The notes under the pieces were generated by a model. That model made no database searches, was not told the DNA's origin, and saw nothing but the letters and a program-made list of their open reading frames with translations. Below, piece after piece: positions 43,997 to 53,420 of a stretch of 58,059 nucleotides of DNA. The position numbers were made by a program, and so were the translations under genes. The first letter of the stretch is position 1, and the number at the start of each line of letters is the position of its first letter. Source of the stretch: Candidatus Accumulibacter aalborgensis (GTDB lineage Bacteria; Pseudomonadota; Gammaproteobacteria; Burkholderiales; Rhodocyclaceae). The stretch covers positions 1 to 58,059 of the forward strand of contig NZ_FLQX01000121.1 of NCBI RefSeq assembly GCF_900089955.1. The letters run 5' to 3'.

Positions 43997-45049
43997 TCAG
44001 TAAACTTCCGGAATGAAGGTCTGGTCGGAGATGGGAGGCCGGACATAGCCATGCTCGTCCTGACGAGGCGGCAGGACGATCGGTTCGGGCGTCAGGTCCT
44101 CGTAGTCGATCATGTTCAGGAGATGCGTGATCACGTTCAGGCGGGCCCGCTTCTTGTCGTCGCCGTCGACCACATACCAGGGCGCCTGCTTGATGTCGGT
44201 GTGCGCGAACATGGCGTCCTTGGCTCGTGAGTAGTCGACCCAGCGAGCCCGTGATTCGAGGTCCATCGGGCTGAGTTTCCAGTGCTTTTCCGGATGAAAG
44301 ATCCGCTTCTGGAAACGACGCTCTTGCTCTTCATTGCTGACCGAGAACCAGTACTTGATCAGGATGATGCCGCTGCGGACAAGCATCCGCTCGAATTCCG
44401 GGCAGGTGCGTAGAAACTCCCGGTAGTCGTCTTCAGTGCAGAATCCCATCACCCGCTCGACGCCGGCCCGGTTATACCAACTGCGATCGAAGAGAACCAT
44501 TTCTCCGCCGGCCGGCAGGTGCTGAACGTAGCGCTGGAAATACCACTGGCTCTGCTCCCTGTCCGTCGGTGCGGGCAGGGCGGCGACGCGGGTGACGCGC
44601 GGACTGAGGCTCTCGGTGATGCGCTTGATGGTGCCGCCTTTGCCGGCCGCATCACGCCCTTCAAACACGACGACGACCTTGAGTTTCTTGAACTTGATCC
44701 ACTCCTGCAGTTTGACGAGTTCGACTTGCAGCTTCGACAGCGTCTCTTCGTACAACTTCGTTTTGAGCGCCGGCTTGCGAGCGTTGTCGGTATGGCTGCC
44801 TTTGCCCCGAGCTTCTTCAGGCTTCAGCGCGGCCAAGGTCACTTTCGTCGGCTTGGCCGCCTTGGCCTTGGCAGCTTTCGGCGCCGTGGCCCGCTGATCA
44901 TTCTTGCCTTCGGTCTTGGTCGCCGCCTTTGCTGCCGTCTTGGCGGTGGCCGCCGTTGGAGGCTCTGTCACTTGCTCGGTTACGCTTTCGGTAGTGGCTT
45001 GATCGCCTTCCGGTGCGACATCTTCGTGCACGGTCTTGACTTCACTCAT
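43997..45049 (-). CDS. ppk2: Polyphosphate kinase 2 with histone-H1-like N-terminal extension
   Basis: This 350-residue protein has the PPK2 core from about residue 95: Walker A GRDAAGKGG (131-139), REQSQWYFQRYVQHLPAGGE, Walker B FDRSWYNRAG, EFLRTCPEFERML, and the C-terminal PWYVVDGDDKKRAR. PPK2 enzymes make nucleotides from polyphosphate, or the reverse. The first 95 residues are unusual: an acidic start then an Ala/Lys/Thr-rich stretch (KTAAKAATKTEGKND, KAAKAKAAKPTKV) like the histone-H1-type tails of PhaF or AlgP. Start 45049 has an AAGGAGG site. A link to polyphosphate granules or the nucleoid is possible. Confidence 0.94.
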   Translation of the reverse strand: MSEVKTVHEDVAPEGDQATTESVTEQVTEPPTAATAKTAAKAATKTEGKNDQRATAPKAAKAKAAKPTKVTLAALKPEEARGKGSHTDNARKPALKTKLYEETLSKLQVELVKLQEWIKFKKLKVVVVFEGRDAAGKGGTIKRITESLSPRVTRVAALPAPTDREQSQWYFQRYVQHLPAGGEMVLFDRSWYNRAGVERVMGFCTEDDYREFLRTCPEFERMLVRSGIILIKYWFSVSNEEQERRFQKRIFHPEKHWKLSPMDLESRARWVDYSRAKDAMFAHTDIKQAPWYVVDGDDKKRARLNVITHLLNMIDYEDLTPEPIVLPPRQDEHGYVRPPISDQTFIPEVY

Positions 45050-45328
45050 GGTGCCTCCTTGGCGTGGCTGAATCTTGAATGGTTGGCATGGTTCTTCTCC
45101 TCTTCGCGCACAAATTGCCGCGGGCGCCAATTATCGTCCTTTTTTTCGCAAAAATGAACAATTCGGCGCACGAAACGTGCAATCCGCCACGCGCTGCCAG
45201 GACAGGGTGCTGAGGAGGATCTGAACATGCCCCATCGTTCGCCGACCGGGACGGCGAGGGGAGGAGTTCGGAGGAGGTGTGAAGGGAAGGGGCAACGGGC
45301 CTGGCCCGCTGCCCCTTCAGCGCCATTC

Positions 45329-45802
45329 TCAGCCGAGCTTGGCAAATGCTTCGATGACTTCTGCCGGTGCCTGGACCATTTCGATCAGCACGCCTTCACC
45401 AGCGATCGGGAATTCGGCACTCGCTTTCGGATGCAGAAAAGTGATGTCAAAACCGGCGGCACCCTTGCGGATTCCCCCCGGCGCGAAGCGTACGCCGTGG
45501 GCTGTCAGCCATTCAACCGCCTTTGGCAGGTCGTCGATCCACAAGCCGACATGGTTGAGCGGTGTGGCGTGGACCGCCGGCTTCTTCTCGGGATCAACCG
45601 GCTGCATCAGATCGACTTCGACCTTGAACGGGCCTTTGCCCATGGCCACGATGTCTTCGTCAACGTTTTCGCGTTCGCTGACGAAGTTGCCGGTGATTTC
45701 GAGGCCCAGCATGTCGACCCATAGCTGGCGCAGTTTCATCTTGTCCGGACCACCGATGGCGATTTGCTGGATGCCGAGGACTTTGAAGGGACGTTGGTTC
45801 AT
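45329..45802 (-). CDS. VOC-fold protein, methylmalonyl-CoA epimerase-like
   Basis: This 157-residue protein is a vicinal-oxygen-chelate enzyme: [44 protein letters not shown], and [12 protein letters not shown] with the metal-ligand glutamate. Epimerases of this class interconvert (R)- and (S)-methylmalonyl-CoA in the propionate route, a known part of polyphosphate-accumulating metabolism. The same fold is used by glyoxalases and dioxygenases, so the substrate is uncertain. It lies on the same strand as malonyl-CoA decarboxylase, 46 bases downstream, which supports a CoA-thioester role. Confidence 0.75.
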   Translation of the reverse strand: MNQRPFKVLGIQQIAIGGPDKMKLRQLWVDMLGLEITGNFVSERENVDEDIVAMGKGPFKVEVDLMQPVDPEKKPAVHATPLNHVGLWIDDLPKAVEWLTAHGVRFAPGGIRKGAAGFDITFLHPKASAEFPIAGEGVLIEMVQAPAEVIEAFAKLG

Positions 45803-45847
45803 GTAATGTTCTTTCTTGTAACACGATCGAAAGGAGTTCTGCTGGCG

Positions 45848-47233
45848 CTAGTCGCGAGCAGAACGGCGTATGGCGGCAGCGGCCGCAAACTCACTACCAC
45901 GAGAAAAAGCCTCGACGTTTTCTTCTATGGTATCAGGGTCGTACAGATAATTCACCATCAGTCCGAAGGACTGTCGCCGGCCCCGAGGCGATGTGTCCGC
46001 CAGATAGTTGAGGCGTTCGATGCGCGCGCCGTTGCCGAGATGAAAGCGGGCAACCGGGTCGTAGGGCCGTCCGCTCTTGTCAGTGGCCAGCAGATAGCGC
46101 GCGGCCAGGCGCCTCAAGCCGTGCTGCAGGGCGCGCGCCAGACGCTCATCGTCGACCCAGCGGTCGTCGGCGAGCAGTTGGACAAGCCCGGCGGCGTTGG
46201 CCATCGTTGTCTGCGCTGGCGCCAGATGGCGCTTGATCCGTTCGAGGTCAGCTTCACCAAAGGCCTTTTGCCAGGCATCCGGGTTCTTCTCGGCCCAGCG
46301 CCGAAAAGTGGGCAGGGGAGACAGGGTGGCAAAGTTGACCAGCCGTGGGTAGTCGCGCTTCAGGTCGTCGACGACGCGTTTGAGCAGAAAATTGCCGAAT
46401 GAGACGCCACGCAAGCCGGGCTGCGTGTTGGAGATCGAATAGAAGATCGCCGTGCTTGCCCGTTGCGCGTCGAAGACCGGCGCGTGTTCGTCGAGCAGTG
46501 TCTGAACGTTGTCGGCAAGCTTGTCGGTCAGCGCGACCTCGACGAAGATCAGCGGCTCCATGGGCATGCGTGGATGAAAAAAGGCGTAGCAGCGACGATC
46601 CGAGTCCAGGCGGTTTTTCAGATCGCTCCATGAGCGGATCTCATGGACCGCCTCGTACTCGATCAGTTTTTCAAGCAGTTTTGCCGGAGAGCTCCAGGTG
46701 ATGCGCTGCAGTTCGAGGAAGCCGACATCGAACCAGGCAGCCAGGCGCAACTCGACTTCCTGGTCCAGCGAACGCAGGGCCGGGTCCTGGTCCACAAAGC
46801 GCAGCAAGTCGGCGCGCAGGTCGACGAGAAACTTGACGCCCTGCGGCAGGGCAGTGAATTGCGTCAGGATGCGCAAGCGAGACGAACGGATGGCATGACG
46901 CAGGTCCGATTCGGCGGCCCAGCGCTCCTCGCTGTCGATCGCCGCCTGATAGTCGGCGTGCGCCCTGGCGACCTGTTGCGGGTCGGGACCGAATTCGCTA
47001 GCGATGATGCGCAGAAAGGTGGCGCGACCTTGGTCATCGAGACGCAGATAGGTCTCCGCCAGACGGCCTGCGCGCCGCCTTGCCGAGACTTCACCGCCGA
47101 CGCCGCTGGCACATTCATGCAGCAGATCATGAATCCGCGCCAGTTGTTTACCATCCAGAGTACGCGCGCCAGCACTTTCAACGAGGAGCGTGCGGACCTT
47201 GCGCAGCCCCCGGACGACTATTCCTGCAGGCAT
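45848..47233 (-). CDS. Malonyl-CoA decarboxylase
   Basis: Start 47233 (MPAGIVVRGL) was chosen because GGAGGA lies 8 bases upstream. The earlier ATG (47257) has no ribosome site and begins MVDEEENE. Of 461 residues, the MCD family signatures are: FAVDLRADLLRF-like segments, RRCYAFFHPRMPMEPLIFVEVAL, STAIFYSISNTQPGLRGVSFGNFLLK and NFATLSPLPTFRRW. The enzyme converts malonyl-CoA to acetyl-CoA and CO2. C-terminal region has FHLGNGARIERLNYLAD, the usual catalytic histidine motif. It is followed by the epimerase-like gene and preceded by lgt on the same strand. Confidence 0.94.
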   Translation of the reverse strand: MPAGIVVRGLRKVRTLLVESAGARTLDGKQLARIHDLLHECASGVGGEVSARRRAGRLAETYLRLDDQGRATFLRIIASEFGPDPQQVARAHADYQAAIDSEERWAAESDLRHAIRSSRLRILTQFTALPQGVKFLVDLRADLLRFVDQDPALRSLDQEVELRLAAWFDVGFLELQRITWSSPAKLLEKLIEYEAVHEIRSWSDLKNRLDSDRRCYAFFHPRMPMEPLIFVEVALTDKLADNVQTLLDEHAPVFDAQRASTAIFYSISNTQPGLRGVSFGNFLLKRVVDDLKRDYPRLVNFATLSPLPTFRRWAEKNPDAWQKAFGEADLERIKRHLAPAQTTMANAAGLVQLLADDRWVDDERLARALQHGLRRLAARYLLATDKSGRPYDPVARFHLGNGARIERLNYLADTSPRGRRQSFGLMVNYLYDPDTIEENVEAFSRGSEFAAAAAIRRSARD

Positions 47234-47281
47234 TTCATTTTCCTCCTCGTCCACCATGGCTCGGCAAACGGTCCTTCGACT

Positions 47282-48079
47282 TTAGACAGGCCGGCGCTGC
47301 GCGCCGACGACAAAAACGATACCGATCAGAATCATCGGCAGCGACAACCACTGCCCCATGCTGACGGTGTATGAGAAACCAAAGATACCCTCATCGGGCG
47401 AACGGAAATACTCGGCGAACCAGCGCAGAACTCCGTAGCCGATCAGGAAGAAACCCGAAACGGCGCCGCACGGCCGCGCTCGCCGCGAATAGAACCACAG
47501 GACGATAAACAATACGACGCCCTCGAGCCCGGCCTGATAGAGCTGCGACGGGTGGCGCGGGAGATCGTCGACGCGGGGGAAAATCATCGCCCACGGCAGG
47601 GACGGATCCGCCGGACGACCCCAGAGTTCGCCGTTGATGAAGTTGCCCAGGCGCCCGGCGGCCAGGCCGAGCGGCACCAGCGGAGCGATGAAATCGGTGA
47701 TTTCGAGCCACCGTCTGCCGGTCTTGCGGGCGTAGAGCGCCATGGCGACGAGCACGCCGAGGAAGCCACCATGAAACGACATGCCCCCCTTCCACACGGC
47801 AAGGATCTCCAGCGGATGCGCGAGGTAGTCGCCCGGCTCGTAGAACAGAACCTGGCCAAGGCGGCCGCCAATGATCACCCCGAGGACACCGTAGAAAAGC
47901 AGGTCGTCGAGCTCGCGCAACGTCCAGCCGGCTTGCGAAAGCTGGGGATGGACCAGAATGCGATGGCGGCCGAGCCACCAGAACTGGACAAAGGCAAGCA
48001 GGTACATCAGCCCGTACCAGTGAACACTCAATGGGCCCAGCTTGAGTGCGACAGGGTTGAACTGCGGATGGATCAACAC
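47282..48079 (-). CDS. lgt: Prolipoprotein diacylglyceryl transferase
   Basis: GTG start at 48079 ([14 protein letters not shown]) matches the family start and gives 265 residues, typical for Lgt. A longer reading would overlap the ilvD leader. Signatures: [49 protein letters not shown] and [14 protein letters not shown]. It is an inner membrane protein with about seven helices that attaches diacylglycerol to lipobox cysteines. It is divergent from ilvD (84-base gap), a Rhodocyclales-type pairing. Confidence 0.96.
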   Translation of the reverse strand: MLIHPQFNPVALKLGPLSVHWYGLMYLLAFVQFWWLGRHRILVHPQLSQAGWTLRELDDLLFYGVLGVIIGGRLGQVLFYEPGDYLAHPLEILAVWKGGMSFHGGFLGVLVAMALYARKTGRRWLEITDFIAPLVPLGLAAGRLGNFINGELWGRPADPSLPWAMIFPRVDDLPRHPSQLYQAGLEGVVLFIVLWFYSRRARPCGAVSGFFLIGYGVLRWFAEYFRSPDEGIFGFSYTVSMGQWLSLPMILIGIVFVVGAQRRPV

Positions 48080-48162
48080 GGTGCGAACACCCCGGGGGCT
48101 TTCGGATAGAATCCCGATTATATCGCGCCACCTTCGGGCGTGTTTCAGATTGGAGATCGGCA

Positions 48163-50019
48163 ATGCCCCACTATCGTTCCCGGACCTCGACTCACGGCCG
48201 CCACATGGCGGGTGCCCGCGCCCTGTGGCGCGCGACGGGGATGAAGGACGGCGACTTCGGTAAGCCGATCATCGCGGTGGTCAATTCCTTCACACAATTC
48301 GTTCCGGGTCACGTGCACCTCAAGGATCTGGGCCAGTTGGTGGCGCGCGAGATCGAGGCCGCCGGTGGCGTGGCCAAGGAATTCAACACCATCGCCATCG
48401 ACGATGGCATCGCCATGGGGCACGATGGCATGCTCTATTCGCTGCCCTCGCGTGACTTGATCGCCGATTCGGTCGAATACATGGTCAATGCGCACTGCGC
48501 CGACGCCATGGTGTGCATTTCGAACTGCGACAAGATCACACCGGGGATGCTGTTGGCCGCGATGCGGGTGAACATCCCGACGATCTTCGTTTCCGGTGGC
48601 CCGATGGAGGCGGGCAAGGTGAAGTGGGGCGGCAAGGTGATTGCCGTCGACCTCGTCGATGCGATGGTCAAGGGCGGTGACAGCAACTGTTCAGACGATG
48701 AGGTTGACGCTTTCGAACGCTCGGCGTGCCCCACCTGCGGTTCATGTTCAGGCATGTTTACTGCCAACTCGATGAACTGCCTGACCGAGGCGCTGGGTTT
48801 TTCGCTACCCGGCAACGGTAGCTGTCTGGCGACCCATGCCGATCGCCAAGAGCTGTTTCTCAAGGCCGGTCGCCAGATCGTCGACCTGTGTCGTCGCTAT
48901 TATGAACACAACGACGCCTCGGTCTTGCCGCGCTCGATCGGCAGTTTCGCCGCCTTCGAAAACGCGATGACGCTGGACGTTTCGATGGGCGGTTCGACGA
49001 ACACCGTCCTCCACATCCTGGCAGCGGCGCAGGAAGGGGGCGTGAATTTCACGATGGCCGACATCGACCGCATTTCGCGTCGGGTGCCGTGCCTGGCGAA
49101 AGTCGCGCCGGCGACGCCCGACTATCACATGGAGGACGTCCACCGTGCCGGAGGCATCTTCGCAATTCTCGGCGAACTCGACCGTGCCGGCCTGCTTCAT
49201 CGCGGCGTCCCGACGGTGCACGCCCGAACGCTGGGCGAGGCGATCGACACCTGGGACGTGATCCGCTCGCCAGACGCCATGGTCCACGAGTTCTTCAGGG
49301 CCGCGCCGGGAGGCATTCCGACGCAGACCGCTTTTTCGCAGGACCGGCGTTACCCGGAACTGGATCTCGATCGCGCGCACGGCTGCATTCGCGACCAGGC
49401 CCACGCCTATTCGCAGGAAGGCGGTCTGGCCGTGCTCTACGGCAACATCGCGAGCGATGGCTGCATTGTCAAGACCGCCGGTGTGGACGAGAGTATCTGG
49501 GTGTTCAGCGGTCAGGCACGGGTGTTCGAGAGTCAGGATGATGCCGTGCAGGCGATTCTTGGTGACCAGGTCAAGCCCGGCGAGGTGGTCGTCATTCGCT
49601 ACGAAGGCCCGAAAGGCGGGCCAGGAATGCAGGAGATGCTCTACCCGACGTCGTACCTGAAGTCTAAGGGGCTGGGCAAGGTCTGCGCGCTGCTGACCGA
49701 TGGCCGTTTTTCCGGCGGTACGTCAGGGCTGTCGATCGGGCACGCCTCACCCGAGGCTGCCGAAGGCGGCGCGATCGGTTTGGTGGAAGAGGGCGATGTG
49801 ATCGAGATCGATATTCCGGCCCGACGTATTCATCTGCTCATCGACGACTCCGAAATGGCCCGCCGTCGCGCCGCAATGGACGCCAGAGGAGATGCCGCCT
49901 GGCAGCCGGCAGCCGAGCGCCCGCGTATGGTTTCGCAGGCCCTGCGGGCCTATGCGCTGATGGCCACTTCGGCGGCAACCGGCGCGGTGCGCGACATCGA
50001 GCAGTTGAAGAGGCGCTGA
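48163..50019 (+). CDS. ilvD: Dihydroxy-acid dehydratase
   Basis: The 618-residue enzyme of branched-chain amino acid synthesis has all main motifs: [31 protein letters not shown], the iron-sulfur motif [29 protein letters not shown] and [18 protein letters not shown], with [16 protein letters not shown]. It converts dihydroxy acids to 2-keto acids, in the cytosol. ATG at 48163 has a GGAG site. Length is normal. The stop TGA is directly followed by the stop of the carbonic-anhydrase-like gene on the other strand. Confidence 0.98.
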   Translation: MPHYRSRTSTHGRHMAGARALWRATGMKDGDFGKPIIAVVNSFTQFVPGHVHLKDLGQLVAREIEAAGGVAKEFNTIAIDDGIAMGHDGMLYSLPSRDLIADSVEYMVNAHCADAMVCISNCDKITPGMLLAAMRVNIPTIFVSGGPMEAGKVKWGGKVIAVDLVDAMVKGGDSNCSDDEVDAFERSACPTCGSCSGMFTANSMNCLTEALGFSLPGNGSCLATHADRQELFLKAGRQIVDLCRRYYEHNDASVLPRSIGSFAAFENAMTLDVSMGGSTNTVLHILAAAQEGGVNFTMADIDRISRRVPCLAKVAPATPDYHMEDVHRAGGIFAILGELDRAGLLHRGVPTVHARTLGEAIDTWDVIRSPDAMVHEFFRAAPGGIPTQTAFSQDRRYPELDLDRAHGCIRDQAHAYSQEGGLAVLYGNIASDGCIVKTAGVDESIWVFSGQARVFESQDDAVQAILGDQVKPGEVVVIRYEGPKGGPGMQEMLYPTSYLKSKGLGKVCALLTDGRFSGGTSGLSIGHASPEAAEGGAIGLVEEGDVIEIDIPARRIHLLIDDSEMARRRAAMDARGDAAWQPAAERPRMVSQALRAYALMATSAATGAVRDIEQLKRR

Positions 50020-51093
50020 TCAACCCACGGTGATTGTCTCCAGCCTGCGCGAGCGCCAGTCGAGGACCGCCGTGCGCATCGCCATTTGCTCGCCAAGGCG
50101 GGGAAACTCGGCGCGAATCACGTCCGCGGCGAAGGTAGACAGGAAGCGCGACTTGAGCTCGGCGCGAGCGCGGTCGACGCCGATTTCGTCGTAGGGCACC
50201 GAGGCCAGGAGCAGAAAACCGTCGCTCGGGATGCGCCCGGCCTGCATGTTGGCTTCGATGATGCCGGCCGCCCGGCGGATCGGCACGTCCAGATTCGGGC
50301 TGTAGGGACCGATGATCAACGCGATGTTGGGCGTATGCAGGAAGTCGAAGCCACGACCCAGACAGATCATCCACTCGCGGTGCTCGATGTCGAGCAGACG
50401 TTCGTTGCGGCGAATCTGGGCGCGCACGTTCTCGATGTGCGCCAGGTTGCCGTACAGCAAGGGCAGCAGGTCGGCGCGCATGCGCGCCGGCATGTCCGGC
50501 AGCAGGGCGGCAAGACGGAGCTCGAGCGTTGCCCGGTCGGACGAAGTCAGGGTCGATAGATCGAGCTTGTCGCCGGCCGTGCCGTGGATGACCAAGGCAT
50601 CCTCGTCGGTCTCGAAGCCGCAGACCAGGGGATAGACGGTGCCGTGATCGCTGCCGAAGATGTGCTCGACCTGGCGCCGGATTTCGTAGGTATGGGCAAT
50701 GGCCGCCGCCGTGTCGTACTGGAAACCGGCGCAACCACGCCGTGGGTCGCCTTGCGAGTAGTGGTAGGTGACCAGGAAGACGACCTGGCGTCCGGTGCTG
50801 ACGACGCGCTGTACGTGGTGGGCAAGTACCTCGCCGAGGTGCGGCCAGCCGAGGTCGAAGATGCCGCCGAGGTTGCGAAAGGGCATCAGGATGCCGACCG
50901 GTGTGTTGGTGGCCACCGGAATGTTGATCCGGCCGTCCATGCACTTGAGGACGGCGATCGCCGTCGGATGCTCGGCCAGGTAATGTTCGCGCGCCAGCCA
51001 GGCTTCCGGGCTGCGAAAAATCGCACTGTGCCGGTCAGCGAGGCCGAACAGCCAGTCGATACGCTCGTCGATCGGTTTGCCGTGGATGTCCAT
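50020..51093 (-). CDS. Carbonic-anhydrase-like protein (CsoSCA-type motifs)
   Basis: Start 51093 (MDIHGKPIDERIDWL) was chosen over a longer in-frame reading with little character. The 357-residue protein has a beta-carbonic-anhydrase-type zinc site pattern: LKCMDGR (Cys 51, Asp 53, Arg 55) and HYSQGDPRRGC (His 111, Cys 121), with NLGGIFDLGW between. This resembles the carboxysome shell enzyme CsoSCA and its free-standing relatives. Activity is not certain. There are no carboxysome genes nearby. Stop abuts the ilvD stop with no gap (shared TGATCA). Confidence 0.7.
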   Translation of the reverse strand: MDIHGKPIDERIDWLFGLADRHSAIFRSPEAWLAREHYLAEHPTAIAVLKCMDGRINIPVATNTPVGILMPFRNLGGIFDLGWPHLGEVLAHHVQRVVSTGRQVVFLVTYHYSQGDPRRGCAGFQYDTAAAIAHTYEIRRQVEHIFGSDHGTVYPLVCGFETDEDALVIHGTAGDKLDLSTLTSSDRATLELRLAALLPDMPARMRADLLPLLYGNLAHIENVRAQIRRNERLLDIEHREWMICLGRGFDFLHTPNIALIIGPYSPNLDVPIRRAAGIIEANMQAGRIPSDGFLLLASVPYDEIGVDRARAELKSRFLSTFAADVIRAEFPRLGEQMAMRTAVLDWRSRRLETITVG

Positions 51094-51697
51094 GGCGTCG
51101 CGGCAGTCTCCAATGTAATCGCTACCCTCTCGTTCTGGCGAGGGCGACGGTGGGCTATGAACGGTAACGGGGTGTCGGTGCGACGGATTGATCTTCAGTC
51201 GTGATCCTTGCAACAAGTGCTTGACATTTTATCCTGACTGACGTAGCTTCAGAGGGTGCGATGCGGGAGCGACTGTCTCAACACTCTTCGGATTCGCAGA
51301 TTACTTGAAAAGGGCAAACCAAGCGAGAGCTTGAGGCGCAAAGTGACCGGTCTGACGGCTTCGGCCAAGACAGCGGGACTGCCAAGTATAGAGGTTGCTA
51401 CAAACTGCACGCGTCCAGTGCACGGCCAGGGAACGAAGGGATCTGCCAGAATGGCGCCGTTCCTGCCCGGCAACCAACATGAACAGGCTCTCCATGCTGC
51501 CTTCAGTTCAGGCGAACATCGAGAAAACTGAACATGTTGTCCCGCCAAACTTCTCCACGACACAGTTCTACTCACGCTACGGCTCTCAGCCCTGCGCCTA
51601 GTGTTCATGCGCCCGTACATTGTTTGCCTGATCGCTGCAGCCGGCCGACGCCAGCGTTCGTCTGCTCCTGTGGACTGGTGGTAAGGGAATGTGAACA
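51094..51697. other. 604-base gene-free stretch upstream of the pilin genes
   Basis: No gene here is supported; all reading frames of 60-90 codons in it lack family features or ribosome sites. It contains a possible promoter (51221-51249) and a weakly sigma-54-like GG-N10-GC spacing near 51454, neither strong. The long leader before the first pilin gene could hold regulatory RNA, but I see no clear structure. Confidence 0.5.
51221..51249 (+). promoter_or_regulatory. Possible sigma-70 promoter upstream of the minor pilin operon
   Basis: TTGACA (51221-51226) is a perfect -35 box. The hexamer 17 bases later, TAGCTT (51244-51249), matches the -10 consensus at only 3 of 6 positions. It faces the pilin genes and would give a leader of about 440 bases. 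Confidence is low because of the poor -10. Confidence 0.3.
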
Positions 51698-52132
51698 ATG
51701 AGAAGGAAGGCTGATTCCGCTGATTCCGGATTCACTTTGATAGAAATCATGATCGTCGTAGCGATCATCGGGATCATCGCTGCCATTGCCATCCCCAATT
51801 ACACCGACTACGTCCGTCGCAGCAAGATCAGCGAAGCAGTGTCGGGCCTTTCTCAAATGGCCACGAAACTGGAGCAGTACTTTCAGGACAGGCGTACTTA
51901 CGCCTGTGATGCGGGCACTGTGGCTGAGCTGATTCCGGCGACGAATAATTTTCAGTTCACCTGCCCCATTCTGAGTGACACCACCTACACGGTCAGAGCC
52001 ACCGGTACGGGCCAGATGGCCGGATTTACTTACGAAATCACACCGACCGGCAAGAATACGGTTGCCGTTCCAACCGGCTGGACGGGTGCACCCAAGACGT
52101 GCTGGATTGTGAACAAAGGGGGAGGTTGTTAG
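51698..52132 (+). CDS. pilE: Type IV pilin, PilE/PilA-like
   Basis: The 144-residue prepilin has an 11-residue leader, the peptidase site G|FTLIEIMIVVAIIGIIAAIAIP with Glu5, and a C-terminal pair of cysteines (CDAGT and CWIVNKGGGC region) for the D-loop. The N-terminal helix and DYVRRSKISEAV with a short globular domain are typical of PilE or PilA-like minor pilins. It begins the minor pilin operon, so it is probably a minor pilin, although it could be the major one. The gene precedes the fimT-like gene by 3 bases. Confidence 0.92.
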   Translation: MRRKADSADSGFTLIEIMIVVAIIGIIAAIAIPNYTDYVRRSKISEAVSGLSQMATKLEQYFQDRRTYACDAGTVAELIPATNNFQFTCPILSDTTYTVRATGTGQMAGFTYEITPTGKNTVAVPTGWTGAPKTCWIVNKGGGC

Positions 52133-52135
52133 GCC

Positions 52136-52858
52136 ATGACTCTCCAGGGGAAGGGCTTTTCCTTGCTCGAACTCCTGATTGCGATAGCGATCATGGGCGT
52201 ACTCCTTTCTTTGGGGCTACCGGCGTTGTCCACCTATTCTCGCAATATCAAGCTACGTGCAGCAGCCGAGAGTTTCTTTGCCGGACTCCAGTTGGCGCGC
52301 GGCGAGGCGGTCAGGTTGAATGCCAGTGTCGAGTTGATTCTCGCCAATGCCGCTCCAGCAGTTGATGACGGATCGGATGGTGACTATCCCGTACTTGCAG
52401 AGGAGTCAAGGGACAATCTGGACAATCTGGTGGCAAGCGGCAAGCTGGCCGCCAATCATCCCGTTGCTCACGTAAGCACCAGTGGCGATCCCAGCTATAA
52501 CTGGCTAGTGAGGACCAAGCCGGCGGCAGGCGGGGAGTGTGGCGCCAATCCCGACCGGGAACAGGCCAAAGCATGCTGGTTTCTTGCCGGCAAGCGAGGC
52601 GCCGAAGGCGCTGGCGGGTCAGGGGCAGACGCCGAGTCCCGAATTCTGATCGAGGGCCCGGCGTCGGTCTGGTTTTCGCCTCTCGGTGGCGCAAACGCCA
52701 AGTCCGACTTCTTTTTTTCCAGTCCAGGAGAGGAGTGTGCCAAACCTCCACCAGACAAGGGTGGTCCAATTCACTGCCTGAGAGTCAGGGTCGAGCTGGG
52801 TGGGCGCGTGAAGCTGTGCGATCCGGCGGCCACTGCCGGTGATACGAGAGCTTGTTGA
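52136..52858 (+). CDS. fimT: FimT/GspH-like minor pilin
   Basis: A 240-residue prepilin with a short leader (MTLQGKG) and G|FSLLELLIAIAIMGVLLSLGLPAL, Glu5 present. The GspH/FimT signature follows: AAAESFFAGLQLARGEAVRLNASVEL. It forms part of the pilus-initiating tip complex with PilV, PilW, PilX and PilY1. The body is longer than usual because of low-complexity insertions (AEGAGGSGADAE). Its stop overlaps the pilV start. Confidence 0.9.
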   Translation: MTLQGKGFSLLELLIAIAIMGVLLSLGLPALSTYSRNIKLRAAAESFFAGLQLARGEAVRLNASVELILANAAPAVDDGSDGDYPVLAEESRDNLDNLVASGKLAANHPVAHVSTSGDPSYNWLVRTKPAAGGECGANPDREQAKACWFLAGKRGAEGAGGSGADAESRILIEGPASVWFSPLGGANAKSDFFFSSPGEECAKPPPDKGGPIHCLRVRVELGGRVKLCDPAATAGDTRAC

Positions 52859-53403
52859 TGAAGACCTCCTCCCGTTCTCAGCAAGGCGTTTTTCTGCTTG
52901 AAGCGCTGATCGGCATTCTCGTTTTTTCGCTGGGAGTGCTGGCCATGGTGGCCTTGGGGACAGCGGCCGTGTCGGCACAGTCGGATGCTCAGTACAGGAC
53001 GCAAGCGGCCAACCTGGCCAACGAAATAGCCAGTCTGATAGCGCTCAAGGTGAATCGCATCGAGGTCCCTGGAAGCGATTCGCTGGAGACGGCACAACTT
53101 ACACGGACGGCGGTGAATGATTCTCTGCTTCCTTTTCGCTATCATCCGGTCACTGCAGCCACCTGTAACTTTACCGGTTATGAGCCTCCAAACACCCCGG
53201 AGACCGCTTTCGTGGCCGCCTGGGTTAACAGGGCCACTACTGACGCCGAGACCAGACTGCCGGGTGCGCTCAGCAGCGGTTTGCAGATTGATACCACCAC
53301 ACTCAAGGATGCGGGTCTTAGCGGAGTGCGTGTCACCGTATGCTGGCAAGGGCCGACTGACAAATCGGTGCGGTCGCATACCCTGGTCACTTACATCAAC
53401 TGA
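52858..53403 (+). CDS. pilV: Minor pilin PilV
   Basis: Start 52858 gives an ATGA overlap with the preceding gene. The leader MKTSSRSQQG precedes |VFLLEALIGILVFSLGVLAMV, with Glu5. The 181-residue protein has the typical PilV layout (SDAQYRTQAANLANEIASLI). PilV joins the priming complex for pilus assembly. The C-terminal RVTVCWQGP is a usual ending for this class. Confidence 0.9.
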   Translation: MKTSSRSQQGVFLLEALIGILVFSLGVLAMVALGTAAVSAQSDAQYRTQAANLANEIASLIALKVNRIEVPGSDSLETAQLTRTAVNDSLLPFRYHPVTAATCNFTGYEPPNTPETAFVAAWVNRATTDAETRLPGALSSGLQIDTTTLKDAGLSGVRVTVCWQGPTDKSVRSHTLVTYIN

Positions 53404-53420
53404 AGCCGGCGACGAAGACC

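Noticed and set aside
51448-51470. Sigma-54-like site upstream of pilE
   Set aside because: Only the GG-N10-GC spacing fits; the flanking consensus bases are poor.
51256-51531. 91-codon frame in the leader before pilE
   Set aside because: No ribosome site or family similarity that I can see, and the composition is unremarkable.
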